From contig NC_051066.1 in NCBI RefSeq assembly GCF_004664715.2, positions 82,609,735 to 82,673,734 of the forward strand: a stretch of 64,000 nt of DNA. Direction: 5' to 3'. A program made the position numbers and the translations under genes. The notes under the pieces were generated by a model. The model was not told where the DNA came from. It saw only the letters and a list, made by a program, of their open reading frames with translations, and ran no database searches. Positions 1 to 11,056 of the stretch are shown piece after piece (position 1 is the first letter of the stretch; each line of letters begins with the position of its first letter). The stretch comes from Peromyscus leucopus. Its lineage: Eukaryota; Chordata; Mammalia; Rodentia; Cricetidae.

Positions 1-60
1 TATCTGCCAGCCTCTGCCTCGTAAGTGCTAGAACTAAAGTCATGTGCCACCATGCCCTGC
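1..60 (-). mobile_element. B1 SINE, 5' part of element, cut by window edge
   Basis: The first 60 bases read as the reverse complement of the 5' part of a B1 (7SL-derived) SINE: 'ctgcctctgcctc', then a diverged 'gtgctagaactaaagtcatgtgccacca'-type stretch. The rest of the element lies before the window. Confidence 0.85.
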
Positions 61-911
61 TTTAAACTTCATTTGATGTCATTGATATCGGTAAATTGAC
101 ATCATTAGGCAGGTCAGGCACCTTATTATATGCTTTATGCTCAAATCTTACTTAACCTTCACAACAAAATTCAGACTGTTTCTACTTCTTTATGAATGTG
201 TCAACTTCATGCTCTGAGTAGGCAGTTGTCTTTGTTTCTGAAATTACACTGACACTAAGAAATGTACCTGATGCATAATATTTCACCGTGAATCACTTGC
301 TAAAAAGAATAAAGGTGGAAATGAGTCACTGTCAATCCCTCAGGTTACAAATAGAAGAGATTAATAGAAAGGTGTTAACAATGGATTATTATTTTGTAGG
401 GGTATTCAGCGATCTGAAAGTTCCTTTGATGTGTGGAGTATAGTGACAGATATCTTAGTTATTTGGTTCCTTGCTATGAGCTTTTAGATTGACCCCTACA
501 CCCATGTTTCTGTAAGGAAAGGGGAGTGCAGAAAGTTTGAGTGGGTGTGGACTTAAGACTCACATAAAAAAAAATCATAATAGCAGACAAAAGAAATCAT
601 CTCCAGAAGTGAATTTTAGATGTTAAATGCCTGCAAACTTTCATAGTTCCTGAGGAATATTACAAAGAAACCAACGTACTTTGCATCCTAGTGAAGTGGG
701 TAACGTCAGCTAATATTAGTGTCTCCAGTCCCTGACATACTAAGAGGTCATCCTCCTCTTTCAATACCAAAAGACAACAAAGAACTGTGAGTGAGGCATG
801 AATTAAAAGTGGAAGATAGTTTTAATAAGCATTTTAAACCCTGTAATTTAGAATAAGGAACCAAAGTGGTATATTGTTCTTTGATGGACTGCATGCTGTC
901 TGAGTTTTGGG
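61..911. other. Non-repetitive AT-rich sequence
   Basis: I see no gene, RNA or clear repeat here. Around 140-200 there is weak similarity to a reversed MIR core ('cttacttaaccttcacaac'), too diverged to call. Confidence 0.5.
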
Positions 912-1420
912 CATACATATTATTTATTTATACCATGTGTATTTAATCATACTCACCCCAATATCACCTCTTCTCCCACTCCTAATTATCCTTTTCTTTG
1001 TCCCTGCTGGTCTTTCTTCTGTGTTTATGTATTCTTTTGTGACCCAATAGTTTCAGTATGATTGCTTACAGGTACACAGGCAAGGGAATGTTTATAAGAT
1101 CGAAGGCACCTTGCTGGTGTCTATACTGTTGAAAAAAATGTCTTTCCTTCTTCTAGCAACCACTAAATACCCATAAGTCCTCAGCCTTTTCATAACCACT
1201 TCCCCTCCCTCTCCATGACAGAATGCTACCAGGCTCTGTCTTGTACAGTGGGAATCATAGTTGCTGTGAGTTAAGAGTATACCAGTCATGTTATACCTGG
1301 AAGACAACATTCCACAGCACTCCACCTCCTCCTCTGGCTCTTACATTCTTTTTATTTCCTCTTCTGTAATGTTCTCATCCCTTTAAAGGAGTGATATAGA
1401 AGTTCTGACTATTCATCAGT
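912..1420 (-). mobile_element. Old rodent L1 3' UTR fragment (Lx-like)
   Basis: On the plus strand this reads as the reversed 3' UTR of an old rodent L1. Landmarks are 'tgtgacccaatag', 'gcttacaggtacacagg', 'cagctgctgtgagtt'-like at about 1260 and 'cctctggctcttacattctt' at about 1333. The stretch lacks ORF2 and is diverged. The Lx label is from memory. A second L1 3' end starts about 130 bp downstream in the same orientation. Confidence 0.65.
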
Positions 1421-1555
1421 TTGATGAATTATGGTTTACCACTTTTATCACTGCCCACAGTAAACACACTCTGACAGAAAGAGGCAATTTTGAAAAGGCA
1501 GTTTGGCAAAAAGCTCTTAAGAACAAGCTTCTTTTTTCATTTGCTTTATTTTACC

Positions 1556-3001
1556 TTAGTTTTTCCTTTAATTTTTGAGATTATAGCATAATTACATCAT
1601 TTCCCCCTTCATTTTCATCCCTCCAAAACCTCTCATATACCATTCCTTACTCTCTTTCAAATTCATCATCTTTTTATTTAGTGTAGTTTGTGCATTTATT
1701 CCTAAATATAACCAGCTCAGTCTGTAAAATCTTAGTTGTATGTATGTTTTAAGGGCTAATAATTTGGTTTTGGACAACAAATAGGTGTGTTCTTTCCCTG
1801 GGAAATATTATTTCTCCCACTCTCAGCATTCTTTACTTTCCTGTAGTTCTTTATGTAGACTTGAGGCCTTATACGCCTTTTCCCATGTACATTACCCTGC
1901 CTATTGTCCTTATGGGTGTCAGTTCTGACATTTCCTGGAGACAGTCTCACAGAAAACTCTCTGATATTTTGCCTCTTACAATCTTTCCACTCTCTCTTCT
2001 ACAGTGTTTCATGAACCCTAGATGAAGGAGTGTTTTGTAGATGATTATCAATTGGGGCTGAGTGCCTCAATTCTGTACTTTGATTGGTTGTGGATTTCTG
2101 TTGTGGTATTTGTCTGTTTCAAGGAGACATTTCCTGGATGAGGTATGGGGTCTACACTTCTCTGTGGGTATAAGGACAAATATTTAGAGTGTAGTTAGGG
2201 ATTATGCGGGTTTAGTAAAGTGGCAGTTGAAGGATCTCCTGAGACCCAGGATTTTACTAGCCCTGGGGAGTCAGGTAGGTTTCTAGTACCAAGCATGTTT
2301 CCCTCTTGTAAAGCAGGTCCTATCAATGGCAGAACTGCTGCATACTGCAAATTATATGTGCCACTGCTGTACCCCTGAGGTTACTGTGTCATGATGGTTG
2401 CTGATGTGGTTCATAGGAATCATAGCGGGGTAGGAATGCTGGTTGCTTCCTACTTTTGAAAGCTTGCTTGGTGACCTCTGGTACCATGAAAGCTACTCCT
2501 CTGGGAGAAGACATTTAAGTCAGTTCTGCTCTGGGGCCTCTGAGTCCCGTGTCTCAAGTACATGATGTCTTCAACAATATGGACTTAACTTTCATGTCTG
2601 TGGGACAACCAAGAAAAATATCAATAGTCTATAATATTTGGGAGTTTTTGGACAACTTTGACCAACAACTCAAAAAAGGGCTTCTTATTCCTATTGTTAG
2701 GGTTTTATTAGCTGTCTATGACTGTTGGAGGGACCATTATCATTCTATATAAGACAATTTCATTTAAACTATATATGTATTAAACTATATAAGTATATAA
2801 TACATACATGTATTATAGGGTTTTTTAGGTAAACAGTTAATAGTATGATTCCTTATGACTTTTTCAGATATCCATGCTATTATTTACCCTCCTCTGTCCT
2901 TCTGTTTTTATCTCTATCTCCCCCTCCCTAATTAAAATCCCCATTCTCATTTATTTGATTAGATTACTTAAACCCTGCTATTCCATTCTCTTTGCTTCCG
3001 A

Positions 3002-3049
<48 letters not shown>

Positions 3050-3112
3050 ATTCCAACAATGGTCACTTTTTCTTTCTTGGTTTCTTCTGTTAATCTAGGG
3101 TATATATTGACA
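1556..3112 (-). mobile_element. Long rodent L1 3' UTR (Lx-like), 5' truncated
   Basis: The left edge is T-rich ('cctttaatttttgagattatag', the reversed tail). The familiar reversed rodent L1 3' UTR follows: 'acatcatttcccccttc' near 1594, 'cctaaatataaccagctcagtctg' near 1702, 'tctcccactctcagcattc' near 1812 and 'ggtaccatgaaagcta' near 2480. It runs through an intrinsic (AC)n tract to 'tggtttcttctgttaatctagggtat' near 3080. In full-length relatives the ORF2 stop lies just beyond this point, so the copy was truncated at about the end of ORF2. No coding part remains, and short open frames inside it are meaningless. Confidence 0.75.
3003..3049. repeat. (AC)n microsatellite
   Basis: Pure AC dinucleotide tract of about 23 units. 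It sits inside the L1 3' UTR at the place where this L1 family normally carries an AC tract, so it was probably seeded by the element. Confidence 0.97.
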
Positions 3113-4033
3113 TCTGAATAACTTCTTAACATCATCTATTTGGGAGTAAGAATTTCAACATGAAGATTTTGTTGATTTGTTTAGAGGTGGGTTCTATACA
3201 GTCAAGCATTCAGACAGCAGCAGTGTGTTAATAAATGCAAAGGAGTTAATAAATGCAATCATTGAGAAGCAAAAGAATTATCCTTATTGAAGGATTATTC
3301 TCTCCTTGTGGCATATAGCTTCTTAAAATTTTGATCAGATCACACATAGAAGCAGAATTCTAAAAAGTAAAAGTGATAGATATATACTATCAACAATGCC
3401 AAGAACACTTGATATAAAGACTTACTGGGCATGCTTACCAGGGAAGCAGTAACCATACGCCCGGGCATGTTTCTCAAGGTTTTTGACATGTGGATACCAC
3501 TAGGCCCTGCTTGCCTAAGTCACAGTTTTCCACATTCCTGGCATATTTTGTGGACTCTGTAAATGATAATAACTTTAAATAATATTACTTATCTGCCTTG
3601 TTAATTTTTTATCTGCTTCTTAAATCAACTTCAAATATTTTTTTTTTATTGTGAAAGATCTCAAGATTCCTTCCTCTCTTTCTGGCAGGACTTCATCATT
3701 TCTTAGCTTCTTTAGTGCTTCCAGTATATCCAATACCTCTCTCTCATTCAACTATCAACTATTTCTATTTTGAGCATCATTTGACTTTTTTTTTGAGAGG
3801 TGCATGCTCTTTGAGCTCCAGGTATGTGTATTGCTTATTTATGCATGTGCTTGTCACAAGGTGCTGAGGACAAGAAATGGAAACTGGTCAGGTAGGACAG
3901 AGGCCCCAAAGAAGCAGTCCTGAAAGTATCTGTACTAGAGGCCAGGAACCTCAGGAGAGAGTTCTGGTTACTGGTTCCTTGATATCTCCCTGAACCTTTG
4001 CCTAGAAGCTATATGTGAGGACATGACTAAAAC
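3113..4033. other. Non-repetitive sequence left of the inverted duplication
   Basis: No gene or clear transposon. A short direct duplication of 'agttaataaatgcaa'-type sequence occurs near 3225-3260. T-rich runs are at 3641 and 3787. Confidence 0.5.
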
Positions 4034-4393
4034 TGTAGGATAGATGCCAATAAACATGGAACACAGTAAATAGTCAACTAGAAATAAAATAGAAATATGA
4101 CCGTTGATGGCTCTAATCTTCATTAAGGAGTAACCCAGAGTTGACCAAGAATTAGTCCATCACTCAGGGCTCCTGGATATTGTCTCATTCATCAAATCAT
4201 TGTTTCTCTTTCATTTATTAAACATTTCTACCTGAATCTATTTGTGAGTGGAAATTTTAGAATGTCTTTGAGACTGATAGAGGTCTTTCTTTTAGCCTCA
4301 TGTGAGCTTAGCATGAGAGCATAGATTTCCAGGAAAACTTGTCAGCCACCAAAGCTGTTTTAGGTTCTTTTCTATTGAATAGAGAGAATGAAA
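4034..4393 (+). repeat. Left arm of a large near-perfect inverted repeat
   Basis: The 360 bases are the reverse complement of 4625-4983. I aligned them by eye over their full length. Pairing follows i+j=9017 on the outer side and 9018 on the inner side, because the left arm has one extra base (C4312). The only differences are C4274/A4743, T4288/G4729, the C4312 indel and A4362/C4656. That is three transitions and one indel, about 99% identity. The outer 240 bp and the inner 31 bp are identical. Pairing breaks off sharply at 4033/4984 and at 4394/4624. The arm contains no transposon I recognise, no terminal repeats and no credible ORF. Confidence 0.97.
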
Positions 4394-4624
4394 GCACACT
4401 TCATGATTCTGATAATTCAGTTGGGCTCACAATGACCCCATCTATGCCTCAAGCCCAGTTTTTGCCATAAGTTAATTAAGAGTCACCAAGACCAGCACTT
4501 GATGGTACCCTGTTTTCTGGGACTCACTTCTGTTATGCAGGCACTCTTTGTTCTCTCTCTTAAACTCCCACTTATAAATCTACAGTGCTCTTCTTTATAA
4601 AACTAAGTCTTTGTGGTCTATACA
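4394..4624. other. 231-bp spacer of the inverted repeat
   Basis: Unique sequence between the two arms. It contains no recognised repeat and no long internal palindrome. In RNA or cruciform DNA it would be the loop of a hairpin with a stem of about 360 bp. Confidence 0.9.
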
Positions 4625-4983
4625 TTTCATTCTCTCTATTCAATAGAAAAGAACCCAAAACAGCTTTGGTGGCTGACAAGTTTTCCTGGAAATCTATGCT
4701 CTCATCTAAGCTCACATGAGGCTAAAAGGAAGACCTCTATCAATCTCAAAGACATTCTAAAATTTCCACTCACAAATAGATTCAGGTAGAAATGTTTAAT
4801 AAATGAAAGAGAAACAATGATTTGATGAATGAGACAATATCCAGGAGCCCTGAGTGATGGACTAATTCTTGGTCAACTCTGGGTTACTCCTTAATGAAGA
4901 TTAGAGCCATCAACGGTCATATTTCTATTTTATTTCTAGTTGACTATTTACTGTGTTCCATGTTTATTGGCATCTATCCTACA
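4625..4983 (-). repeat. Right arm of the large inverted repeat
   Basis: 359 bases matching the left arm in reverse complement, with three transitions and one missing base. The differences correspond to right-arm positions 4656, about 4705, 4729 and 4743. Sequence outside the arm (from 4984) has no match to sequence left of 4034, so the duplicated unit is bounded on both sides. Which arm is ancestral cannot be told from this window. Confidence 0.97.
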
Positions 4984-6045
4984 CTGTCATCATCCTTACA
5001 GTTCCTATCCAAGCAGATGATAGCAGCCCACTTTATATTCAGCTTGGTAACAACTGTGAAACATATTTTTTTAGGCCTGCTCCACAATTGAGTAGCAAAG
5101 GCTTATAAGGATCAAATACTTATCCAAAGTGAAGCAGTTATTAAATAATAGAAGTAGCATTTTAACCCAAGTAAACCAAGCAACAAAGGTACATGGTTAG
5201 CTGTCAGATGAGAAGCAAAACTGTGACTTTATGAGGAGTGTCCATTATTCATTTGAACTTTTATTCTCATCCTAACATTCTTGACATCTCATAATATCAA
5301 AGACAATCCAGTGTAGATAGTTTAGGTTTCTATACATTGTAAAACTTTGGAGGAAAAAAAAACTACCTTTTTCTTTCAGCAGTTTGCTAATATATCTTAT
5401 AACTCTTAGCATCAAAGAACATGGTGTTTCCAAAAAAGATTTCTGTAGGCTGTTAATCGGTATTCGGTGTTCCAAAGCTTCAAGATATTGTGGGATTAAA
5501 TATAGTTTGATCTGATATTAAGTATGTAGTGTAGGCCTTCTTTGATGTACTAATGTATATGTAAAACTACAACTGAAGACAGAAATTGTTCAGACATAGA
5601 ATCCATGAACCTGTATTATTTTTCTCTAAATACCAATATGAACATTTTTTAAATGCTCATTTAAGGCACCCTGCCACCAGAACTCCTGCAAAAAATATCA
5701 CTGATATTACCTCAAGCATTGTGTGAACAGACCCAAAAGAGTTCCTGCAGGAAGACACTATTCCACAGGCAACAGCTTTGTCTAAGTAGAACTCAAACTA
5801 CAGACAACTTTCTGGACCATCATTCTAGTTCCAGCCCTTAAAAGCCTAGAGCAGTCACTCTCCTTCTTCCCCTACCTTCAGGCTTCTCTTTAACAAAATA
5901 GACATCATAAAATTAGTTTCCATGAATTTTGAGAGGGAAAAAGATGATTAGTTATAGAACTATTAAAGGAAAGGCACACACTTTTTGTTTTGTTTTCTTT
6001 TTTGCCTAGAAGGATTAGGTTTAGGGGCCATAGACATGAACACTC
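4984..6045. other. Non-repetitive sequence right of the inverted duplication
   Basis: No supported gene. About 5665-5900 is less AT-rich ('ccctgccaccagaactcctgc') and may be an old repeat that I cannot place. Confidence 0.45.
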
Positions 6046-6574
6046 TGTGCTGGCTAGATTTTTGACAACTTGACACAAACTATAGGCATCTGAGAGGAGG
6101 GAACCTCAACTGAGAAGGTTCCTCCATAAGAATGCATTGAAGTCAATTTTTGCCAGACAATAATTACATGGAATATATTTACAATTGTGCCGGCTAGAGT
6201 AATCAGTCACTAGAAAGCCTCATTGAAATAAAAAAAAAAAGGCCTCCAGAAGGTCAGCTACAGGCAAGCCTGTAGATCATTTTCTTAATTAGTGATTAAC
6301 GATGGAGGGCCCAGCCCATAGTGAGTGGTGCCATCCCTGGGCTGGTGGTCCTGGGTTCTATAAGAAAGCAGGCTATAACTGAATAAGCCATGAGGGGAAA
6401 GTCAGTAAGCAGCATCCCTCCACAGCCTTGGCATCAACTCCTGCCTCCAGGTTCCTGTCCTGACTTCCTTCAGTGATGGACTACAATATGGAAGCATAAA
6501 CCCAATAAACCCTTTCCTTCCCAATTTGGTTTCTGGTCATGGTGCTTCATCACAGCAAAACTCTACTTAGGACA
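6046..6574 (+). mobile_element. Rodent hAT-like non-autonomous repeat (URR1-like), with an unusual internal module
   Basis: Starts 'tgtgctggctag' and 'gacaacttgacacaaact' and runs through 'gagggcccagcccatagtg', 'ggctggtggtcctgggttc' and 'ggaagcataaacccaataaa'. It ends 'ctctacttaggaca', an imperfect inverted match to the start, as expected for a hAT-type element. Compared with the consensus I remember, an extra stretch at 6131-6240 contains a second 'tgtgccggctag' start motif and an A-run. The ~66 bp at 6131-6197 recur in the copy at 55801-56181. Family name from memory. Confidence 0.7.
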
Positions 6575-6914
6575 CATACTTAATCAAACTTGGTTGCATT
6601 CATTAGGGAATGTTATTGTCATCCCCATTTCAGAAATGAGGAGAGTGCAGTTCAGAGCTGATACATAGGTGTCTTAAGCTCACTTATCTGTAAGGAAAAG
6701 GAAGATCATTTCATATTTGGTCCATCCAATTCATTAACTTTTGATGTTTACAAATTTAGTAAATATTCTTATACTCCTTAAGTGCCAAGCACTCTTATAA
6801 ATAGGTTTATATAGTATTCATTACAAAATTTTTATCTGTGTAAAATTTTTCTATGCTGTACAATTGCAGCTTTCCCTTTATAATTAATATCATAAACAAT
6901 ACATGCATTTATTC
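6575..6914. other. Unique sequence with a weak MIR-like stretch
   Basis: 6612-6700 ('catccccatttcagaaatgagg') resembles a reversed MIR core. The rest is unremarkable. Confidence 0.35.
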
Positions 6915-7190
6915 ATTATTTTGTATGTATGGAATATGTGCAAGTGTGTTCACTTGTCTACAAGTACACATGCACATATGTATACATGAACCTGGAGGCC
7001 AGAGGTTAACAGCAGATGTGTTCTTCAATCACTGTCCATCTTATTCCTTGAGCAAAGTCTTTCACTGAGGAGTCTAGAGCTCCCTGATTCAGTTAGTCTG
7101 GCTGGCCAGAAAGTTCAAGAGCTCCCATGGTCTTACCCTTTCCATGCTAGATTTAAGCCATACTTGACCATTTGCTGGATTTGTGCCCAT
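6915..7190 (-). mobile_element. Old B4-type SINE (reversed)
   Basis: GT/CA-rich lead, then 'cctggaggccagaggttaac', then 'cactgaggagtctagagctccctgattcagttagtctggctggccag'-like sequence. This is the reversed order of a rodent B4 (tRNA/ID-B1 fusion) SINE. Diverged, and the tRNA-like head is not clear. Confidence 0.6.
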
Positions 7191-8295
7191 TTCAAAAATA
7201 AAAGTTATTAATTCATGCCTCATGTGTTTATTGAACAGAAACTAAGTGCTATCCACTGCTGTTTGATGAGAGTTAAAGGAAGAGTGAACACTGAAACGGC
7301 CCCTAGCCTTAGCCCGTGGAGCTGCTGTGAGCAGATTGTGCTTGAAGCCTGATGTCTGCTTTCTCCTTCTTTATTCCTGGACATGGGGTCTTTGCTTTCC
7401 TCACTGCCCACTTCTTCATTTGTAAATAATAAATGACAAGGCAAGCAAGTGGTCAGACAGAAAAGATGCCTCCCTAGACTTCTGCCTTTACAGATCCATC
7501 ATGTCTGAGAAGAGAGCTGTGTGCATTTCCAGATTTAATGTGCTTGTGGCAGATGCTATTTAGCAGTAAGAAAGCAAGTTGTTCCTCCTGTTAGCATTTT
7601 GCTTCACTGTTATATTTGAACACAGTGGACCATAAATCTGAGGGATATATGGTCTGCTCACCTGCATACGGTGGGAGGAAACTAGAATTTGAGATGTGAA
7701 TGAAAAATAAATAGCCCTGCAAAAGTGACGGGGTTCTAAACCAACTGGTTCTGGTCTCTGATAGTCTCTATATTGTCCTTGGCAGTACTCAGCCTTTATC
7801 AATACTAAATAGTGAATTTCACTCAGTTGATTAGCAATCTTATTTACAAAACATTTCATTTCATGATGATGAGCTTGTACACACAATCCCAGAGAAGTTT
7901 CGTGCATTAAACTGCAATAGGAATGTAACTTGTGGATGGAATGAATAGTACATCTTTTCCTTCCTTTTGGCATCATCAGAAAGTGAGCATTGTCAGGTGG
8001 CTACATGCAACCAACCAACTGAGCTCAGTCCAATCCTTTCTGGTATACACTATGCTGTATAAATGGGATTTAAGAGGTTGATATGTCTTTATTTTTTTTT
8101 ACTTGACTAACATTTTAAGGAAATAATTTCTGATGTCTCATTGAAAGCTATCTGTAAATTGTGGGTACAGCTTTAATGTCTGGTAACAAATCTTTCTCCT
8201 CGAAATCAGGCATTTACATTGCTATAATTGTCAAGAGAAGTTTCTGATCATTTGATGAATTGACTTAAATAATTATGCTAATTTTTAAATTATTA
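7191..8295. other. Non-repetitive sequence
   Basis: No recognised repeat or exon. A 138-codon open frame on the minus strand (7560-7976) has no recognisable motif, signal peptide or domain. A frame of that length is expected by chance about once in a window of this size and composition. Confidence 0.5.
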
Positions 8296-8390
8296 ATTTG
8301 TTTTTAAGATAATTTCATACATGTATGTAAAGTATTTCTAACATAGTCACCCCTACCACCTTCTCTTGCCTCCTCCCTCCCACTGAATAA
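8296..8390 (-). mobile_element. Short L1 3' end fragment
   Basis: 'gataatttcatacatgtatg' followed by 'tcacccctaccaccttctcttgcctcctccctcccac'-type sequence. This matches the reversed terminal part of old rodent L1 3' UTRs. Confidence 0.5.
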
Positions 8391-9839
8391 CTGCTTTCTG
8401 TAAGCAGTTTTAGTTATGAATGGCTTGGCTAAGTAGCTAATTTGAAACATTAAGACATAACTGCGTATGAATATTGTTAAATAATGCATCTTGTACTGTG
8501 TTTTCTAAATTTATTAATGCATATGCAATTTTACAGGAGCCCCGTGGAATAGTCTGATATTGTGATTTTCCATCATTATGGTTGACAAAGGGAGTGGCAA
8601 ATTAAAGAATGAACAGAAATAAATTTCTACCTTTTATAGGGATTGAATTACAAAATGCAGAAAGGCCACTGTTAAAGCTCGTCACAGTTAATCAGCGTTA
8701 TTTAATAGCTTACATTTCCAGACTACAATGCTTTCAAGGCCAAGGTCCTTCGTTGTTTCCATGAAACCTAGTAAATTGATGGGTTTTGCTGGATTATATT
8801 TTAAATGGAGTTCTCACCATAATACATAATACCTACAAGTTTGCAACTTTAAATAAAATTTGACTTTACTTGAATGAGTTAAAAATTGCTGTACATCCTA
8901 AATTTGACTATAAATGATTGAAACATTTCAATTATTACTGGAACTTGTTTCAATAGTTTACTCTTTACTAATACAAGGATTTATGATCTTTTTCCATTAG
9001 CTTACTCACCCATTCATTAATTATCTATTGATTGACCCAAGGTGTATTTATTAGGTGTCTATTGTTTATTATAAACTTCATTATAACATATGCTTTTTCT
9101 GTTCTGCTCAGACATCCCTTTCCTCATTCTGAGCTCTTACCTTAGCTCCTTAGCAGAACTTTTAACAATAAATGATGCTCAGAACTTCTCATACCTCCTT
9201 CTTTCTTGCTATAAAATAGAAATGATGATGATTCATGCACTTGTTCCTTAGGGTGAGAGATGGCGAAGGAACAATTATTTTGAGAGGAATGTTTTGATGA
9301 CAGACAAGTAAAGAGTAGAATGATTTCACAGTAGATAATTTCATTTGAAAAAAATGATTTGTAAAACTTGGTGACCCAGATGGCCTCTCTGCCTTCACTG
9401 GGATCTTATGACAATTCCTTATTCTTCCTGTCTTTGCATTTTGAGACTTGTCTTAGATTTCTTCCCTACAGTGTTCAGGGATTCATCTCCCTTCCCCAAC
9501 ACTTTTACCTAGTCTCCCCTACTCCAACTTTTCTTTGTCTTTCAGTAGTGACAAAAGTACTGGCATAACCCTACCCCACACCTAATCACAATAATTCTAA
9601 AGCTCTTACTGTCCTCATCAGCCCCTTGAGTACTCATTGCCTTCTGCTTTCAGGCTATACTTATTTTAGGGCAATTATTTCCTATGACTGTCTTCATATC
9701 TGTCTCAGGTCAGACTGAACACACATCATTCCATATTCTCTATGCCCTAAGGAGATACATCTGCACCTTTGATCATTCTAACCTCTTGTAGGCATTTCCT
9801 ACCACCCTCGCTGAATCTGAGATCCACTCATTCTTGATG
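8391..9839. other. Unique AT-rich DNA, including a possible conserved non-coding block
   Basis: No transposon is recognised. 8500-8790 is repeat-free and contains homeodomain/POU-like motifs ('tgcatatgcaat', 'cagttaatcagcgttatttaa'). This texture is often seen in conserved non-coding DNA, but conservation cannot be judged here. The rest is plain T/A-rich sequence. Confidence 0.35.
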
Positions 9840-10165
9840 ACTCAGTTACCATTTCAACTCCTTCATTAGAACATTCTTGATCTCCCAAGCTACACACATA
9901 TTTCTGTCTTTGAACTCAAAATCTCTAACACTTTTCCTTCAACTCCTATGCTTCTTACACATTTTGATGAAACAACGATTCACATAAAATATAATAAAAT
10001 TCTAACCAGTTGTAAAGCTTTTTCTACCCATATTTAGACTAACTTATTTTTTGATAAGGTTAATGTCTGATTTTATTAATTTTACTATGTGTCCACTTTA
10101 CATTAAAAGCAGAAAGTAAATGGAATGACTAAAATACTCAGTGAATTAATGAATGAATAAAGCTT
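9840..10165 (+). mobile_element. Possible L2 3' end remnant
   Basis: C/T-rich stretch with 'ttcaactccttcattagaa', ending in 'gtgaattaatgaatgaataaa', the typical decayed L2/MIR end motif. Very diverged. Confidence 0.35.
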
Positions 10166-10780
10166 CCATAGAAGGCTGTTAAGTTTCATTAAAATCCACT
10201 TTCTTTGATCATATAGTTAGTATCCTATGTAGCACAATTTCTTGATGAAATGCTCAGATTGCTGGCATTCTCAACTCTCTAAGCACAACAAAGGATCTGA
10301 AATTAGCAACAATGAAAATCCCCTGAGCAATAATGAAAACAGCTAGTGTAAAGCTTCTTTAAGTTGATTCATGCCCTCAAGTTAGCTGCGGCTCATGTGG
10401 TTAGTCTTAGACGTTACCTTGAGTTACTGATTTAATGAGCTTATGGAGTTGCTATAGAAACTAATAGCAATCAGAAGGAGCAAACATACCAAGAGGGAGA
10501 AGGAAGAATATAAGCAAAGTGTGTGACATTTCATATTAGCCTCAAAATTATTGCTGCTCTAGTGGTACACCTCTGAGAGATAATTTTTTTAATCAAGCAC
10601 AACTCATTGGGGATTTCTGTTTTGCAAATATTTCCAACAGAAATGACCCTCAAATTTATTTGTTATTTATGTAAAGGCATCAGTTCTAGTCATCTAATTA
10701 TAATGATTGTAATGACACCTTGCTGGAAAGTGTATTGATATCACCATATGACTTTAAATAAAAATTATTAATAGTGGGAC
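10166..10780. other. Non-repetitive sequence
   Basis: I see no gene, RNA or recognisable repeat. Confidence 0.5.
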
Positions 10781-11056
10781 GAGAGTGATAGACAGCTTAG
10801 TGGTTAAAAGCATTTTCTTTTTCTTCAGTGGACCAAAGATTTAGTTCTCAGAATGCTTGTCAGGCAGATCACAACTGTCTGTAACTCCAGCTCCAGCATA
10901 TCTAACACCTTATTTTGGCCTCCATGGGAACCTACACTCATGTGGCATACACATCCACAAACACACACACACACACACACATGCAGAGAGATGGAGAGAG
11001 TAAGAAAGAGAAAGAGAATCTCCATACCCACAAATAAAAATAAAAATCTTAAAAAT
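10781..11056 (+). mobile_element. Old B2/B3 SINE with (AC)n tail
   Basis: tRNA-like head 'cagcttagtggttaaaagcat', body 'cacaactgtctgtaactccagctccag' and 'ttttggcctccatgggaacc', then an AC tract (about 10960-10981) and 'aaataaaaataaaaatcttaaaa' tail. This is the order of a B2-family SINE in sense orientation. The head has lost its B-box consensus. Confidence 0.8.

Noticed and set aside
7560..7976. 138-codon open frame on the minus strand
   Set aside because: No motif or family likeness. About one frame this long is expected by chance in 64 kb of this composition, and there is no splice or promoter support.
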